Source: Serpula lacrymans var. lacrymans S7.9 (Eukaryota > Basidiomycota > Agaricomycetes > Boletales > Serpulaceae). Taken from it: DNA of 64,000 bases. The position numbers and the translations under genes are program-made. The stretch lies in NCBI RefSeq assembly GCF_000218685.1, contig NW_006763294.1, forward strand, positions 1,591,712 through 1,655,711, written 5' to 3'. A model generated the notes under the pieces. That model saw nothing but the letters and a program-made list of their open reading frames with translations, was not told the origin of the DNA and did no database searches. This document shows, in pieces, positions 1 through 11,431 of the stretch (the first letter of the stretch is position 1; each line of letters opens with the position of its first letter).

Positions 1-750
1 GAGGCAAGGAAAGAAGCAGAAAAATCGCTGGTAAAAGCAGCAGAAAACATGAAAAAACAGTATGATAAAGGGAAAAGAGAGGCTATCGTTTACAAAGAAG
101 GTGACAAGGTATATGTTGAAGCAGAACATATTACTACTGATAGACCTGCAAAAAAGCTCGACGATAAAAGACACGGACCCTTTACCATCGAAAAGAAAAT
201 AGGTGAAGGAGCCTATAAACTAAAACTTCCTGGACGATGGAAGAACATACATCCGGTTTTTAACGAGAAACTGCTAACACCATTCCGAGAACCAGAGTTC
301 GAAACACAGAAAAAACCAAAAACCGCACCACCGGTGATAGTGGATGGAATTAAAGAATACGAGGTAGAAGAAGTTCTAGACTCACGATTGAAACGTGGGA
401 AACTAGAATATTTAGTACATTGGAAAGACTTTCCTAAAGAGGATTGCACATGGGAAACCGAGTCAAACCTAAAACATTCATCGAAACTTGTAAAACAGTT
501 TCATAACAAAAACCCTAGTGCACCTCGAAGGATAGAATTTACTCTAAACTATCAACCCTTCGAAAACTTTACTATTCCAACAAAAATTCGAAAAACATTG
601 TACAATTGGGAAACAGGCAAACTAGATCCTCACTTTCGGGACGAAAGTCCTAAGGAGGGGGTAATGTCACGATCATACCCATCTGACTCAGCTTTCTTAT
701 CTAATCAAGAGATAAAAACTCTTATCTCACCTTATCTAATCTCTTCCTGA
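1..750 (+). CDS. Ty3/gypsy polyprotein, C-terminal end with chromodomain (5' partial)
   Basis: The frame is open from base 1, so this is the 3' end of a gypsy pol gene cut by the window edge. The first ~90 residues are the integrase C-terminal region, a basic stretch followed by a GPF..I...YKL...IHPVFN block typical of chromoviruses. A chromodomain follows at about residues 102-155 counted from the first ATG (position 49), with EYEVEEVLDSR at its start and the aromatic residues of YLVHWKDF and CTWE. The reading frame runs past a polypurine tract into the LTR and stops at 748-750. It belongs to a different family from the gypsy element at 56-59 kb. No stop or frameshift is visible in this part. 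Confidence 0.85.
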   Translation, partial: EARKEAEKSLVKAAENMKKQYDKGKREAIVYKEGDKVYVEAEHITTDRPAKKLDDKRHGPFTIEKKIGEGAYKLKLPGRWKNIHPVFNEKLLTPFREPEFETQKKPKTAPPVIVDGIKEYEVEEVLDSRLKRGKLEYLVHWKDFPKEDCTWETESNLKHSSKLVKQFHNKNPSAPRRIEFTLNYQPFENFTIPTKIRKTLYNWETGKLDPHFRDESPKEGVMSRSYPSDSAFLSNQEIKTLISPYLISS

Positions 751-1005
751 TCTAATCTTATCAAGTATCACGTGATCTATTAGTAATACACATTACCAAT
801 CAGCCTCACTACATACACATGTTAGTTACCAATACGCTACGTCATACCTCCCCGTAGCCTCATGCCTTTTCCTATATAACCAGCACGATATCCATGTACA
901 TATCCCAGTTGTAGATTTACTCTTTTATACTTGCTTGTCTGAACACTTGTTGAGATTTAAGTCCTACGCTGCTCGGGTCACCGGCATACAGCTAGGGTCT
1001 TTACA
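665..1005 (+). repeat. 3' LTR of the chromodomain gypsy element
   Basis: A purine tract (AAGGAGGGGG) ends just before a TGTCACG start, the usual junction between the internal region and a 3' LTR. The LTR has a TATA-like CCTATATAACC near 870 and appears to end in ...TTTACA at 1005. The right border is inferred from the TG...CA rule only, since no second LTR copy lies in the window. Confidence 0.6.
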
Positions 1006-1461
1006 CTGGCCCAATTGGTGTTGAGGTTTACTACACTGTTCATCCAGTCTTTAATAGTTTTTAATTCTCCTGAAGTTATGGCTCCTCAGAGCAGCGGTGT
1101 GCAGATTGCCTTCTGATAGACCATACTCATGGCTTCGTTATTGATTCCACTTTTCCCCGCAGATAGCATCAACCTGGAATTAAATGCAACTGATTTTTTT
1201 TCTGGTTTCATTTTTATCTTCATGAGGGATGCTGAGGCTGTTTGTTTTGATATTTACTATTCTGAAGCTGGTGGTACAGGATTTTTATAAAGTGTGCCCA
1301 TGTGGTGTTGTTGGTTTTATATCCTTTCACCTTGGCTTTGATCCAAGTTGCTGCTATAACATCTTTCATATAGCATAGCGCTATAGACCTTTTTCTTGTC
1401 TGAGTTGTAGATTATGTCATTGATTACAAAGATGCATGGAGGAAATCCATCTTTGCATGAA
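1006..1461. other. Unassigned AT-rich spacer
   Basis: No open frame of useful length and no recognised repeat is visible between the LTR and the next integrase fragment. Confidence 0.5.
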
Positions 1462-2014
1462 ACCTAAATTATCAATGGTATTTCATCTGCAGACAGATGG
1501 ACAAGCAGAGAGGCTTAACCAGGATATTTATTAATGACAGGCAAACAGATTGGGCCAAGTGGCTAAAGATAGCCCAGTTTTCATACAATATCAAACAGTT
1601 GTTGGCTACAGGGAAGGCACTACCCAAGGTTAGAAGGTTGTACCTCCCCAGAATAGGTGTAGAACCTGGTAAAAGCAAAAGCAAGGCTGCGGGAACTATG
1701 GTCAAGAACATGAAGTCTGTCTTAGATGCAACGTGCAAGGCACTATTCAAAAGTGGAGCAGATGAAAAACAGGGCAGAGCATAGACACTCTAAGGCCCCT
1801 GACTACAAGGCTGGTGACCTGGTCTGGTTGGATACCAACCACTTAAAATTAAAAGATTGGCAGTCTAGAAAACTGACCAAAAGGTGGATTGGGCCTTACT
1901 AGATTGAGAAAGTTAAACTAAATGCAGTGGTACTAGAATTCTTAAAATGAATGAGGGTAGTACCCATGGTTAATATCAGCTATGGGACAGCGTGTGGACC
2001 GGCCCGGACTGGTT
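1462..2014 (+). pseudogene. Gypsy integrase fragment (degenerate)
   Basis: The DNA aligns by eye with 58021-58620 of the gypsy pol gene further right, starting at ...KLSMVFHLQTDGQ and ending at the ...QRVDRPGPV region. Relative to that copy it lacks about 20 bp after LNQ (which breaks the frame), and about 28 bp near 1980, and it has an in-frame TAG in the segment matching WIGPYQIK. It therefore cannot encode integrase. It is a dead scrap of the same family as the 56-59 kb element, in the same orientation, with no LTR attached. Confidence 0.8.
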
Positions 2015-2154
2015 ATGCTAGAATATACTGTGACATACCAATACTCCATAGGATAATAGCTCTGATTTGTAAGCCAGCCCAGTATGCAACAGCTATACTG
2101 TATAAGATTTCTGTGGTTGCATGTCATGTTTAAGATCCTATATTGTATAACCTT

Positions 2155-2228
2155 GGCCATATAGCTCAATTGGTAGAGAAGCTGGCATGTATCCAAAAAG
2201 CTCCAGTTTCAATCCCTTGTCTGATCAA
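2155..2228 (+). repeat. tRNA-like sequence (tRNA pseudogene or SINE head)
   Basis: A-box-like TAGCTCAATTGGTAGAG and B-box-like AGTTTCAATCCC stand at tRNA spacing, with a partially pairing GGCCATA/CTGATC acceptor and a decayed anticodon stem (GG...CC around a CATGTAT loop). Several stem mismatches make a working tRNA unlikely. No poly-A or LINE-like tail is clear. Confidence 0.35.
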
Positions 2229-2250
2229 TATCCAATCTTATCAGGTTGTA

Positions 2251-2741
2251 TGTTAGTTTTGGTGATTCTGCACCTTTGTGCTACTTACATATTTTCATTC
2301 CTTTCTCTATCTATTCCTCTACCATTCAGTATTGATTGTGTTCTCTATTATTTCACCTTTGTGGCTCCTTTGTTTACTTTTGTTTATAAAACATCGGACA
2401 GTACTGCAAAGTCCAATGCTTTCTAGAGTCCAATGTGAGTAACTAGAGAATAGGAAGCATTGGACTCTGCAGTACTGTCCGATGCTTTGTAAACAAAGGT
2501 AAACAAAACAGCCACAAAGGCAAAATAATAGAGAACACAATTAATAGTGAATGATAGAAGAATAGATAGAGAAAGGAATGAAAATATATAGGTAGCACAA
2601 AGGTGCAGAATCACCAAAACTAACATTTAGACCTATCCTTGCGCTTTTTGAACCTCTCCATATCCTCTCCATACCGCCTCACCTATTAAGAACAAAGCTT
2701 GAAGGAAGTGTCTAGCCACTTGCTGGGAGCAATCAGGGACT
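2251..2741. repeat. Scrambled copia LTR pieces, inverted
   Basis: Three blocks match the copia elements at 38.6-54.9 kb. Positions 2251-2424 are the first two thirds of the LTR on the plus strand. Positions 2425-2625 are the same part on the minus strand, so the two face each other as an inverted pair. Positions 2629-2684 match part of the copia 5' leader (50205-50262), and 2686-2741 is the LTR 3' end on the minus strand. No target-site duplication was found. Confidence 0.8.
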
Positions 2742-2776
2742 GGATGTATATGGTGTAGTATAGGTTCAAGGAGAAA

Positions 2777-5700
2777 ATGGCACACGTACCAAGTATAGTT
2801 GATCGCACATGTCCTGCATGTGGAAAACTTATGAAAACACCACAAGGTGTCATGGCTCACCTATCAATGTCAGCAATGTGTGCTTGATATAGGAAAGGAA
2901 AGAGAAGAGAACTTGAGGCAGACAACCTAGGCCCTGAACAAGTAGTATTTGATGAAGTCAACTTGGATGAAAATGTTTACGACCAAGAAGATTATGACTC
3001 AGATGGGTCAGAAGATATATTCCTCAACACTTACAAGAACCATTTAACAATTTCCTGAATGATCCTGCAATGCAAGGCAACACCCAGGATGACTTGAACC
3101 CTGACCCAGAGATGCAGGCTGGCAGTTCACATCACCCCCACTCCCTGCACTTTAATCTGGATGACAATGATGATGATGATGAAAGAGTAGTGGAACAAAA
3201 TGAGAATGCTGGCAAGGTTATAAGGGTGGATCTGGATGCTCATAATAAATGGAGGGAGAGTTTTCACCAGTTCCATCAAGATAACAATGAAATGGACGTT
3301 GATCTTCCAGATAATAGATGGGCTCCATTTTCCACAGAATTAGACTGGAAATTTGCACATTGGGCATTGCAGGAGGGGATTGGCCAAAAATCTCTTGACA
3401 GATTACTGGCAATTCCTGAAGTGAGTGATGCCTCCACACTTTGATTCATGTTTTATGTTAACTGACCTCCAACCTTTACGCCAGCTTTCCCAGAGACTGG
3501 GCCTTTCTTATCAAAATAGCAGAAGCCTTCTAAAAATTATCGACTCCAAAATTCCTGAAAGGGCCAAATGGCACTCAAAATATCTACACTTTGATGATTG
3601 TCCAGAAGAAAAACACTTTATACAATATAGAGACCCCTTACAAGCCATTACTTCTTTGTTGGGCAATCCAGCACATGCGACAGACATAGTATATAAACCC
3701 TCAAGAATATTCACAAATAGCAACAGGGATGATTGTATATTTAATAAGATGTGGAAATGGTGGCATTCTGTACAGGTTAATATATTCACACCAGTGGTTC
3801 CTTTCTAAATTTCATACTTATTTCTTTGATTTTAGGCTCTTCTACCTCAGGGAGCATCTGTTGCTCCTGTTATAATAGCGACAGACAAAACTCAGTTGAC
3901 TCAGTTCTCAGGCGACAAGTCTGCATATCCGGTGTATCTTACACTAGGCAATATACCCAGCTCTATTAGGCGCAAACCCTCTCAGCACGCTTGTGTACTT
4001 ATTGGATATCTGTCTGTCAATAAAATGGTGAAAAAAGGCTTAACAACAAAGGAGAAGACAGCACGTGTTCAAAGACTTTTCCATGCCTCAGTACGGATGA
4101 TTTTGGAGCCACTTATTGAGGCTGGACATAAAGGAATGGAGGTTACAGGTGGAGATGTGAGAAAAATTCACCCTATTCTTGCTTGCTATGTTGCCGACTA
4201 TCCTGAGCAATGTCTGGTGACTTGCTCAAAGTATGGAACATGTCCCAAGTGCAGGTGTCCAGCAACAGACCTTGAAAATAAAGCAGCTGGGGAACCTAGG
4301 ACGTCTGACTGGACTCTCTCTGTCATTAATCAAGCCTCATCTTCGAACTCAAGGAGAGAATTCTTTGATCAATGTATGGATAAAGATGTATCTGGAGGTG
4401 TTTACAGGCTATTTTGGGAAGGATTTCCCTACTGTGATAATCATCTTTGCATTACCCCCGACGTCTTGCATCAGTTATATCAAGGTGTCATTAAACATAT
4501 TGTCCACATGTTGCCAAGATCTTATGGGTACAGAGGAACTGGATGCAAGAATATGCACTTTACCTCCTGCATATGGATTAAAGCATTTCAAAAATGGTTT
4601 ATCGCCTCTTTCTCAGATATCTGGAGGCGAAAGAAAAGATATGGCCAAGATACTTTTAGGATGCCTTGTAGGAAAACTCCCCAAGCAGGCAATTATCGCA
4701 ATTAGATCACTCTTGGACTTCATTTACATTGCTCAGTACCCCACACACAGCGATACAACCCTTGGATATCTATCAGATGCTCTCAAAACATTCCATCAAA
4801 ACAAAGCAATTTTTGTCACTCTGGGTGTTAGAGAAAATTTCAATATTCCTAAATTTCACTCTCTACTACACTATGTCGACTTTATTCGCTGGTTTGGGGC
4901 TACAAATAACTACAACACAGAAATGTTTGAACATTTCCACATAGACATGGCCAAGGATGCATGGAGAGCATCAAATCATAGGAATGAGTGTCCACAAATG
5001 ACTACCTGGCTTACAAGGCAAGAAAAAACTGTGTGGTTTGAATGCTATCAATTTTCTTTACAAAATAGATCAGTTCTACGTCAGCAAGATACTCTCCAGA
5101 ATTCGTCTGGCTTAGGTATTAACATAGCCAAAGTATCTCCTCTTCCACAACAACCCCTTCAATCAATTCAACAAAACCACCAATGTCATGGCTTCATACG
5201 TGATATCAAGGAGTTTCTGAATCGCCTAATACACGGTCAGCCAGGTTATATGTCCAGAAATCAAGTCAATATTGCAAATGTCCCATTTGATTCACTTGAC
5301 GTATTCACTAGTTTCAAACTCACTCCAATTCACCTTGGAGATAATGCTAGTGCAAGTGTAAAGTACAAAGTCATCAAAGCAAGACCTAGGTCCAAAGGAA
5401 TTGCTCCATAGTTTGATAATGTTGTTGTATTAGACTCATTAGAAGCAGAGTCAACAGGTGTTGCTGGTAATATTTTTTTCTAATTTCAAGATCAGTTTCA
5501 AGTTGTGAATTAATATTTCATGACATAGGTACACATGTTGGAAGAGTTAAAGTAATCTTCAAGCTTCCTGCCATTTTTCATGGTGGTTTTGTTGGTATAC
5601 CAAAACATTGGCCCAAAATTCCATTGGCGTACATTGAATGGTACACCAAGTTAAAAGGTAGTGCAGATCCAGCACATATGATGTATGCGATTACAAAACC

Positions 5701-5896
5701 TGCACTTGGAGCTGATGGTACTCCACCAGCTTCCATAGTACCATAGAGCAGTATACAACAAGGCTGCCACTTGTTGCCTTTGTTTGGAAAAGATCAAGTG
5801 CCTGCTCACTGGGGTACAGAAAATGCTTTGGATGTTTGTGATAGATTTCTATTAAATAATTGGGCTAGTTTGTATGCGTACCAAACTATTTGGTGA
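2777..5896 (+). pseudogene. Plavaka-type (KDZ superfamily) transposase, decayed
   Basis: The start encodes a C2H2-like finger (CPACGKLMKTPQGVMAHLSM), an acidic linker, then the Plavaka core: WAPFSTELDWKFAHWAL, LGLSYQNSRSLLKIIDS, YPVYLTLGNIPSSIRRKPSQHA, CPKCRCPATDLEN, ITPDVLHQLYQGVIKH, ELDARICTLPP and FHSLLHYVDFIRWFG. Introns fit at 3421-3484 and 3776-3835 (both phase 0), and probably near 5467-5528. In-frame stops lie at 2885, 5409 and near 5745, and frame changes near 3040 and 4505, so the copy is dead. The conserved C-terminus ends in NALDVCDRFLLNNWASLYAYQTIW at about 5893. In these DNA transposons the protein carries the DDE transposase; terminal repeats were not delimited here. Confidence 0.85.
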
Positions 5897-5929
5897 ATAT
5901 TAATTCTATCATTATTAGTATCAGAAAAA

Positions 5930-6075
5930 GGTTCTCATAGACATAAATGAGCTGGTATAGCTGTTATAGCTGACATAGTAACTATAAGGCTTCACATAAA
6001 AATTTATTGGCTATAATAGGAATTTAATAGCTATCATAGCAGCTATAGAAACATATCCAGCTATATAGCAAAATG
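5930..6075. repeat. TAGCTATA-rich repeat block
   Basis: Multiple copies of TATAGCT/AGCTATA-type words in both orientations follow the Plavaka remnant. Similar words border the MITE-like segment at 37960-38490, suggesting a shared element family or subterminal transposon repeats. Confidence 0.35.
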
Positions 6076-6095
6076 GTTTTTCCTGATGCTGGTCG

Positions 6096-6330
6096 TTGAG
6101 CTTGAGACTGTTGGAACTTGACCAGTAAATATAATTTTTAGTTTTTTTAGCTGCTTATGTAAAAAAATAAGCAAGAACTTAAAGCATTGAAGCAGTGGAA
6201 CAAAACCGAAAAGGTGACACATGTTTTGGAATGGTTCTGCAATTTCTGGTTACACTGGGTCACAGTGGCACTCATAGACAAAATCAGGCGGATCTTACTA
6301 GTCAAATTCCGCCAAGTCATACCAAGCCCC
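6096..6330 (+). repeat. Dispersed repeat A, copy 1
   Basis: About 230 bp here match 28075-28310 in the same orientation by eye (for example GAGGCTGT..GGAACTTGA and AATAAGCAAGA.CTT.AAGCATTG), at roughly three quarters identity. There is no coding potential, and the element type is unknown. Confidence 0.6.
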
Positions 6331-6365
6331 GACACTGGTGGTATGTGCGGTACATACCAAAGCAG

Positions 6366-8174
6366 TGTCGATGATGAGAACTGTTGTTAGAAAACCACAC
6401 ACAAAAACAAACTAACACACAATCCTCCCAGATTCCACGGAACTTGTTTATGGGCTTTGCCTCCTAGAACAGTGGAGTGGTCTGGTTGTTCGTGGGGTGG
6501 TACGTATAAAGATCCTTCAAAGTAAAACCCAGAGATGTATGAGTGTGGGTTTTGAGGAGGAGGGATAGTTGAATTTGTAGAAGATAGGGGGCTTAGTGAC
6601 GAGTATAGATGAGCACTACCTTGCTAATCGTAGCACAAGGTAGGTTTGAGAACGACAATATGATGAGGTTCCCAGTGATAGCAGGCTCCTGACGCACAAA
6701 CTGTAGTGCTCAGAAGGACTCTAATCGAAAGGGATGACAATAACTTCAAAAATGGGAAGTGACGATGACAGCAGTTGACAGTAGTAGAAGTGGGAAGTGT
6801 TGTGACCACACTGGATCACAAGTAGCAGAGTAGTGAACTTGAGAGTAGAGAAGAAGTCTGGATTGGAGTTCTTGTTGTTTTTACAAGGTAAAATACAGGG
6901 GTTTATATAGTAAAAGAGAAGTAGGCTATGCACAGTATAGCTGTGCAAAAAGAATGAGAAAGAATATGAAGGAAGGAATGTACGCTGACGAATCCTGCGT
7001 AGGTAGTACAGGATAAGATTGTCAAAAAAAGAAAAGAAAGGGATAGAACAATAAATGCTGTGAGTAATGTCACAGGTTTGTACAGCCATAAAGTAAAGTC
7101 CAATAGCAAAAAGAGAGCAGGAAGATCATGATGTCATGGGAAGATGCAGTAAAAAAAAGGGCAAGGCAAAACACTATCAGTATCAACACAGTTCCTTTAT
7201 TGTCAGTCAGGCATTCTAAAAAAATATGTGTCCATAAAAATGATTCAAAATTCAAAAATAATCGCACTGTAAATGAATGTTCTGCTGAAAAAAAAGAAAC
7301 TGGAGCCACCGGTCCACCACCTAGTCCAAATCTGATAGTTCCATGGCCTTACCAATGGACTGGTTGTGTTGGACCACCTGATCAAACGAGGGAGGGAGAG
7401 AAGTAGTTCCAATTTGGAACAAGTGAGTCCCAGGCAGCGTGTGGTAGGTGTAGCTGTAGCGAAGACGATGGACAAAAGATAAGTGTACCCAAGTGAATGG
7501 GACAGCGATGAACATGGGCGACGCAAGGGGATGAACCTTCTCCAGCTCAAAAATTACCCACCCACGCTCCAACCAGGCAAGACGAGCGACCGATGTTTTG
7601 ATAGTATATGATGGCAGATCGACGTCATGAAGATGGACCTGTTGCCCTATTTGGACCGGCCGCCGGGGCTTTGCTGATATCAGCAGTGGCACGTGGTAGT
7701 CAACGGATCGGCGATGGAAGCGGATAGGAAGTGGTGACATCAGAAATGGTGGGGGTGCAAAGAAGATGAGGAGGAGGAGGGTGGAGGTGATGGAAAAGTG
7801 GATTAGAATGGGGATCCAGAAACGACCGTCGGGTGAGAATAAAAAGGAGAGGAAGGGGCCCATGGTGGGGCTAGGCAAAGGAAGGGGAGTAAGGGAAACG
7901 ACAAAAGCGAGGGCGCAATGCAATGTGTAGCCAGTGGCGACGCAAAAATTTGCCGAAATGCCGAAATGCGGAAAGTACCGAATGGAAAAGCAAAGGTGAG
8001 CGTGACTGGATTGCCTAATAGAGGTGGTGCTGATCAGCCACAAGTTCAAAAAGGGCAATATTAATTACTATTCCACGTGGCACTGTGCCTGTGTGGTGCA
8101 AAGGTGAGTCTTTTTGAATATTCGCTTCGTTATTGACACCTGTCCATGCTACCAATCAACTTTGGTGCATGACA
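6366..8174 (-). repeat. Dispersed repeat B, copy 1 (1.8 kb, TGTC...GACA ends)
   Basis: This whole stretch matches 13602-15299 in the same orientation with substitutions and small indels. Both copies begin TGTC(G/A)ATGATGAGAAC and end ...TATGACA or ...CATGACA, so the borders look real. The longest frame (7321-8058, minus, 245 aa) is only partly kept in the other copy and has no recognised domain. TG...CA ends suggest a very long solo LTR or a non-autonomous element; no target-site duplication was found. Confidence 0.6.
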
Positions 8175-8411
8175 GCGGAGCTAGTGGTCTTTGATTGATT
8201 ATCTTGGTGTGTGATTACCTGTTTCAATTGCCTAGTCACGACTTCATCATTGTTTTCATTTCTTCAGACACTTTGAGGCCCCAATCAGCTCAGTAAGTAT
8301 CTGGCATTGTAGGGGCCTACCTATTGATGTTTTCTAGAAAGATATTGCGATATTTCCAGCACAAGGTCTGGTCAAATCTGGTCATCTTTCCTTTCAAATT
8401 CACATTTCTGG

Positions 8412-8600
8412 TGTAACAACCAAGAGTTTCTTACTCTGGCGCACAACTTGAACAAGCAAAAGAGAAGAGAGGAAGGGATCACCCCTTAGGTTTCAACGGG
8501 TTTGTTGTGCTAGACAACAGGAGGACTCGCTGAGTCCTTCCCCATGTATTGCTCCTGTATATATACTAAAATACATGAGGTACTGTACAGTTGTAAATAA
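8412..8600 (-). repeat. Gypsy LTR (58-kb family), divergent 3' part
   Basis: Read on the minus strand, this matches the 3' half of the LTR at 58939-59350: the TATATATA block, the GGACTCGC/GAGTCC region, GGGATCACC and the GCGCCAGAGTAA...GTTACA end. Beyond 8600 the sequence no longer follows the family and instead holds GTCACATGAC palindromes up to about 8750, so this is either a variant U3 or a truncated LTR. Confidence 0.65.
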
Positions 8601-9080
8601 GGTTTAAAGTCCAATGCCTAGCATGTGACCGGTCACATGCTAAGTCTAGACACTGGTCAGGTGTTGTGTCACATGACTTGGTCATGTGACTATGAAAAGT
8701 CGAAAATGTAGAATAAAGTAATTGGTCACATGACTGGTCATGTGACTTGGAAAAATAAAAGTAAAAGTGCAAAAAGTGAAGTGTAAGTAGGTACTGGTAC
8801 ATCAATTGTATGGGTTCAAGAGCATAGTGTCAGGTCTGTTGTTGTTGCTACAGATAAGCTATTCTCTAAATTCTTTCACAGTTATATTCTCTATACTCTA
8901 TTCTACATCTGACAATTTTCTAGCTACCTGTACAGTGATCTTTGAGCCTCTGGAGGCCCAAGTGCATATCTCTTACCAGTTGCATCGGGTGTCCAACGAT
9001 AGTACCCTCCCACACGTTAGTGTGAGTCAGGGAAGACTTTGTCTCGCCGCTGACTGTCACAGGCCAAGTCACGTCATGTG

Positions 9081-10839
9081 ATGGCGTCAATTGTGGACAA
9101 GGTCTATGTTACGCGTCTGTCCATCACTACCCTGTTCACCATGACCAACGCCACACCTTCATTCACGATTGATGCAAAAAATAAGTCTTACAAACATCAA
9201 TTCTCGAACATCTACTTTACAAGATTGACGATGCTCAGGAAAGCAGTGGAGCAGCGCGCAGAAAAGAGATGGAAGAACGTGGCGGGTTCGCATTGTTATG
9301 ACCTTTGTTGAAGTTCATATCATGACATTTTTCAGGTAAACCCACATATGTGAGACGTGTGCTTGACGTTGTTAAGTCTCAGCTATGTTGGATAGTGGGG
9401 ACTGTATACATAGATATGCCATTGAAACCCAACGTGCTTCAGGACATCGGCCGAGATGTGAGTAGATTCCCAATCAATCTGACTGTGATTCTGACTTGGG
9501 CTCATAGCACTCAATTGCCCCTCCCCCTCCTCCTGTTAAGTTCAATTCAGATAAAGACGTCGTCATGCTTGAAGATGAATCTGGGCGCATTACACTTGTA
9601 GGCGAGAAGGTAAAGGTAGCGTGCCTCGTTACAGGCGTCATTGTCGCAGTGCTTGGCGTCGAAACACTGAATGGTGAATTTGAAGCCATCGACGTGAGCA
9701 TTGCTGGCCTGGCACCATTTTGTGAAAACGGGGGTGAAGTGGAGGATGTCATGAACACAGAAGGTATATCATTTCGCCGAATACTGCATCTATTGAGACT
9801 CCACGATTGTCCCATAGAACCTGATTCCTTACCGCCGCAGATAGATGAGTATATTGGTATTGTGTCTGGGCTGCAGATTGGTTCGCCCTCACCTATCGAC
9901 GCCCAAATTCAGATGCTTGTAGAGTTTCTTGTTGGTGAAGCAGGCGGCCCTGAGGACCGCAAAATTGCGGCCCAAGTGTCATGCCTCGTGATAGCTGGGA
10001 ATTCTTTGGCTATCCCGATCTCCAAAGAGACTGACAAGGATGACAAGAAGGACGTACGTATAATTCTGGTCTTCCACAGCTGGAATGGGAGCTGATAAAC
10101 GAGTATATAGCGACGTTTCAAGAAGGCTTCCTCCCATGCCACCTTTTCCCCCCATCCAGCTGCTATGCTAGCAGCGCATTTGTTGGATCTGTCGTCCGTC
10201 CTTCCTGTGCATATTTTGCCTGGCCCCGACGACCCAGCAGGTGCAATCCTTCCTCAACAGCCTTTCCCCCGTGCAATGTTTGGCAAGGCTTCATCGTCAG
10301 AGACATTCTACTGTGAAACAAATCCAGTGTGGCTGAATATAGAATGCGAGAATACAAAACATTTACCCCCCAGCAAAAGGACGAGTACATCACGATCAAA
10401 ATCATCATCACTACATTTGAAGCGCAATATCCTCATCACATCGGGTCAGCCAGTACTTGATATGTACAAGTATCTCTCTAGCCCTCCATCGACTTGCCTC
10501 AGCATCGCTATGTCGACTCTGATGTGGCAGCACATCGCACCCACCGCGCCCGACACACTGTGGTGTCATCCGTTTCGCGATCGCGATCCTTTCGTGCTTC
10601 ATCAAACACCAGATATATATGTTGTGGGTAACGCACCAGAGTTCGCCACTGCTTTAGTGAGGTCAGGGGACGAGGATGCTAAAAAGGAACAGCGATGCAG
10701 GGTTGTTCTCGTTCCGAGCTTTGCGGAAACAGGACTTCTCGTCCTCGTTAACCTCAGGACACTCAACGTCAGATGCGTTGGCTTTGGGCTTGAGGGTACG
10801 AGTGCCATGAAGAAAGAGCTTGACAGCGAAAAGGAATGA
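9081..10839 (+). CDS. POL31: DNA polymerase delta small (regulatory) subunit
   Basis: This encodes the B subunit of DNA polymerase delta (yeast Pol31, human POLD2), which holds the catalytic subunit and the third subunit together at the replication fork. Five exons join in phase: 9081-9285, 9336-9457, 9508-9763, 9818-10053 and 10123-10839, giving 511 aa, the usual family length. Visible family blocks are the N-terminal YKHQFSNIYFTRL, the OB-fold part with VMLEDESGRITLVG, then the phosphoesterase-like domain with AQIQMLVEFLVGE, AGNSL, LPVHILPGPDDPAGAILPQQP, APTAPDTLWCHPF, TPDIYVVGN and CRVVLVPSFAETG. The metal-binding residues of true phosphoesterases are lost in this family. Intron 3 (54 bp) keeps the frame either way. 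An in-frame ATG at 9141 is an alternative start. No damage is visible, so it is probably functional. Confidence 0.93.
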
Positions 10840-11264
10840 ATGCGTAAAGATCACTTCCCAAGCCAAAATATGTCGACATATAACACAGGTGTTACGTACG
10901 GGATCGCAAACAATCTTACTATCTACTTCGTGTAAGTTGAAGATAGATAAAAAAACAAAAGTGGTCTCAAGAAGAAAATAGGCTTATCTCAGTGATATCT
11001 CGGATTTTGGCAAGTATCACTCGAATTGTTTTGTCTGGTGTGTATTGCGTAGCCTTCAGTTGTTGGTCTGTCAGGTAACCAGGTCTTTCACGTACAATTC
11101 AACACTGGCACGACCTAGTTGCTCCAACCTTCCTTACTTTTGACATGTGCAAATTTTGCCATGCCACATCACTTGCCTTTGACAAGCCAATCTTTGGGTA
11201 GCTCTTTTGACTTCCAATTGCCCCACTGAACATGGTGATGGGTCAGGATGTCTATTTTCCCCTG
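10840..11264. other. POL31 3' flank and spacer
   Basis: No coding frame or repeat is recognised between the POL31 stop and the first LTR-C fragment. It presumably includes the POL31 3' UTR. Confidence 0.4.
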
Positions 11265-11425
11265 TGTCAGAACTGTGACCTTTGGAGTTGTTGGAGTCCA
11301 GAGAGTGGAAGGGCAAGAGTGAGTACAGAGTAGTGGAATGGAGTATGAGATTGGGGGCTGACTTAGCCTGTGTGCTAGACCAATCCATGGACTTTGGTTC
11401 CTAACTCAACGACAAAGTGAATGAG
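11265..11425 (-). repeat. LTR-C fragment, minus orientation
   Basis: Read on the minus strand this is the 3' end of LTR-C, ending ...GGTCACAGTTCTGACA. It stops at a run of G just before the plus-oriented LTR-C copy, so the two form a head-to-head inverted pair. Confidence 0.7.
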
Positions 11426-11431
11426 GGGGGG

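Noticed and set aside
7321..8058. 245-codon minus frame in repeat B
   Set aside because: The second copy of the repeat keeps only part of it with frame breaks; no domain seen.
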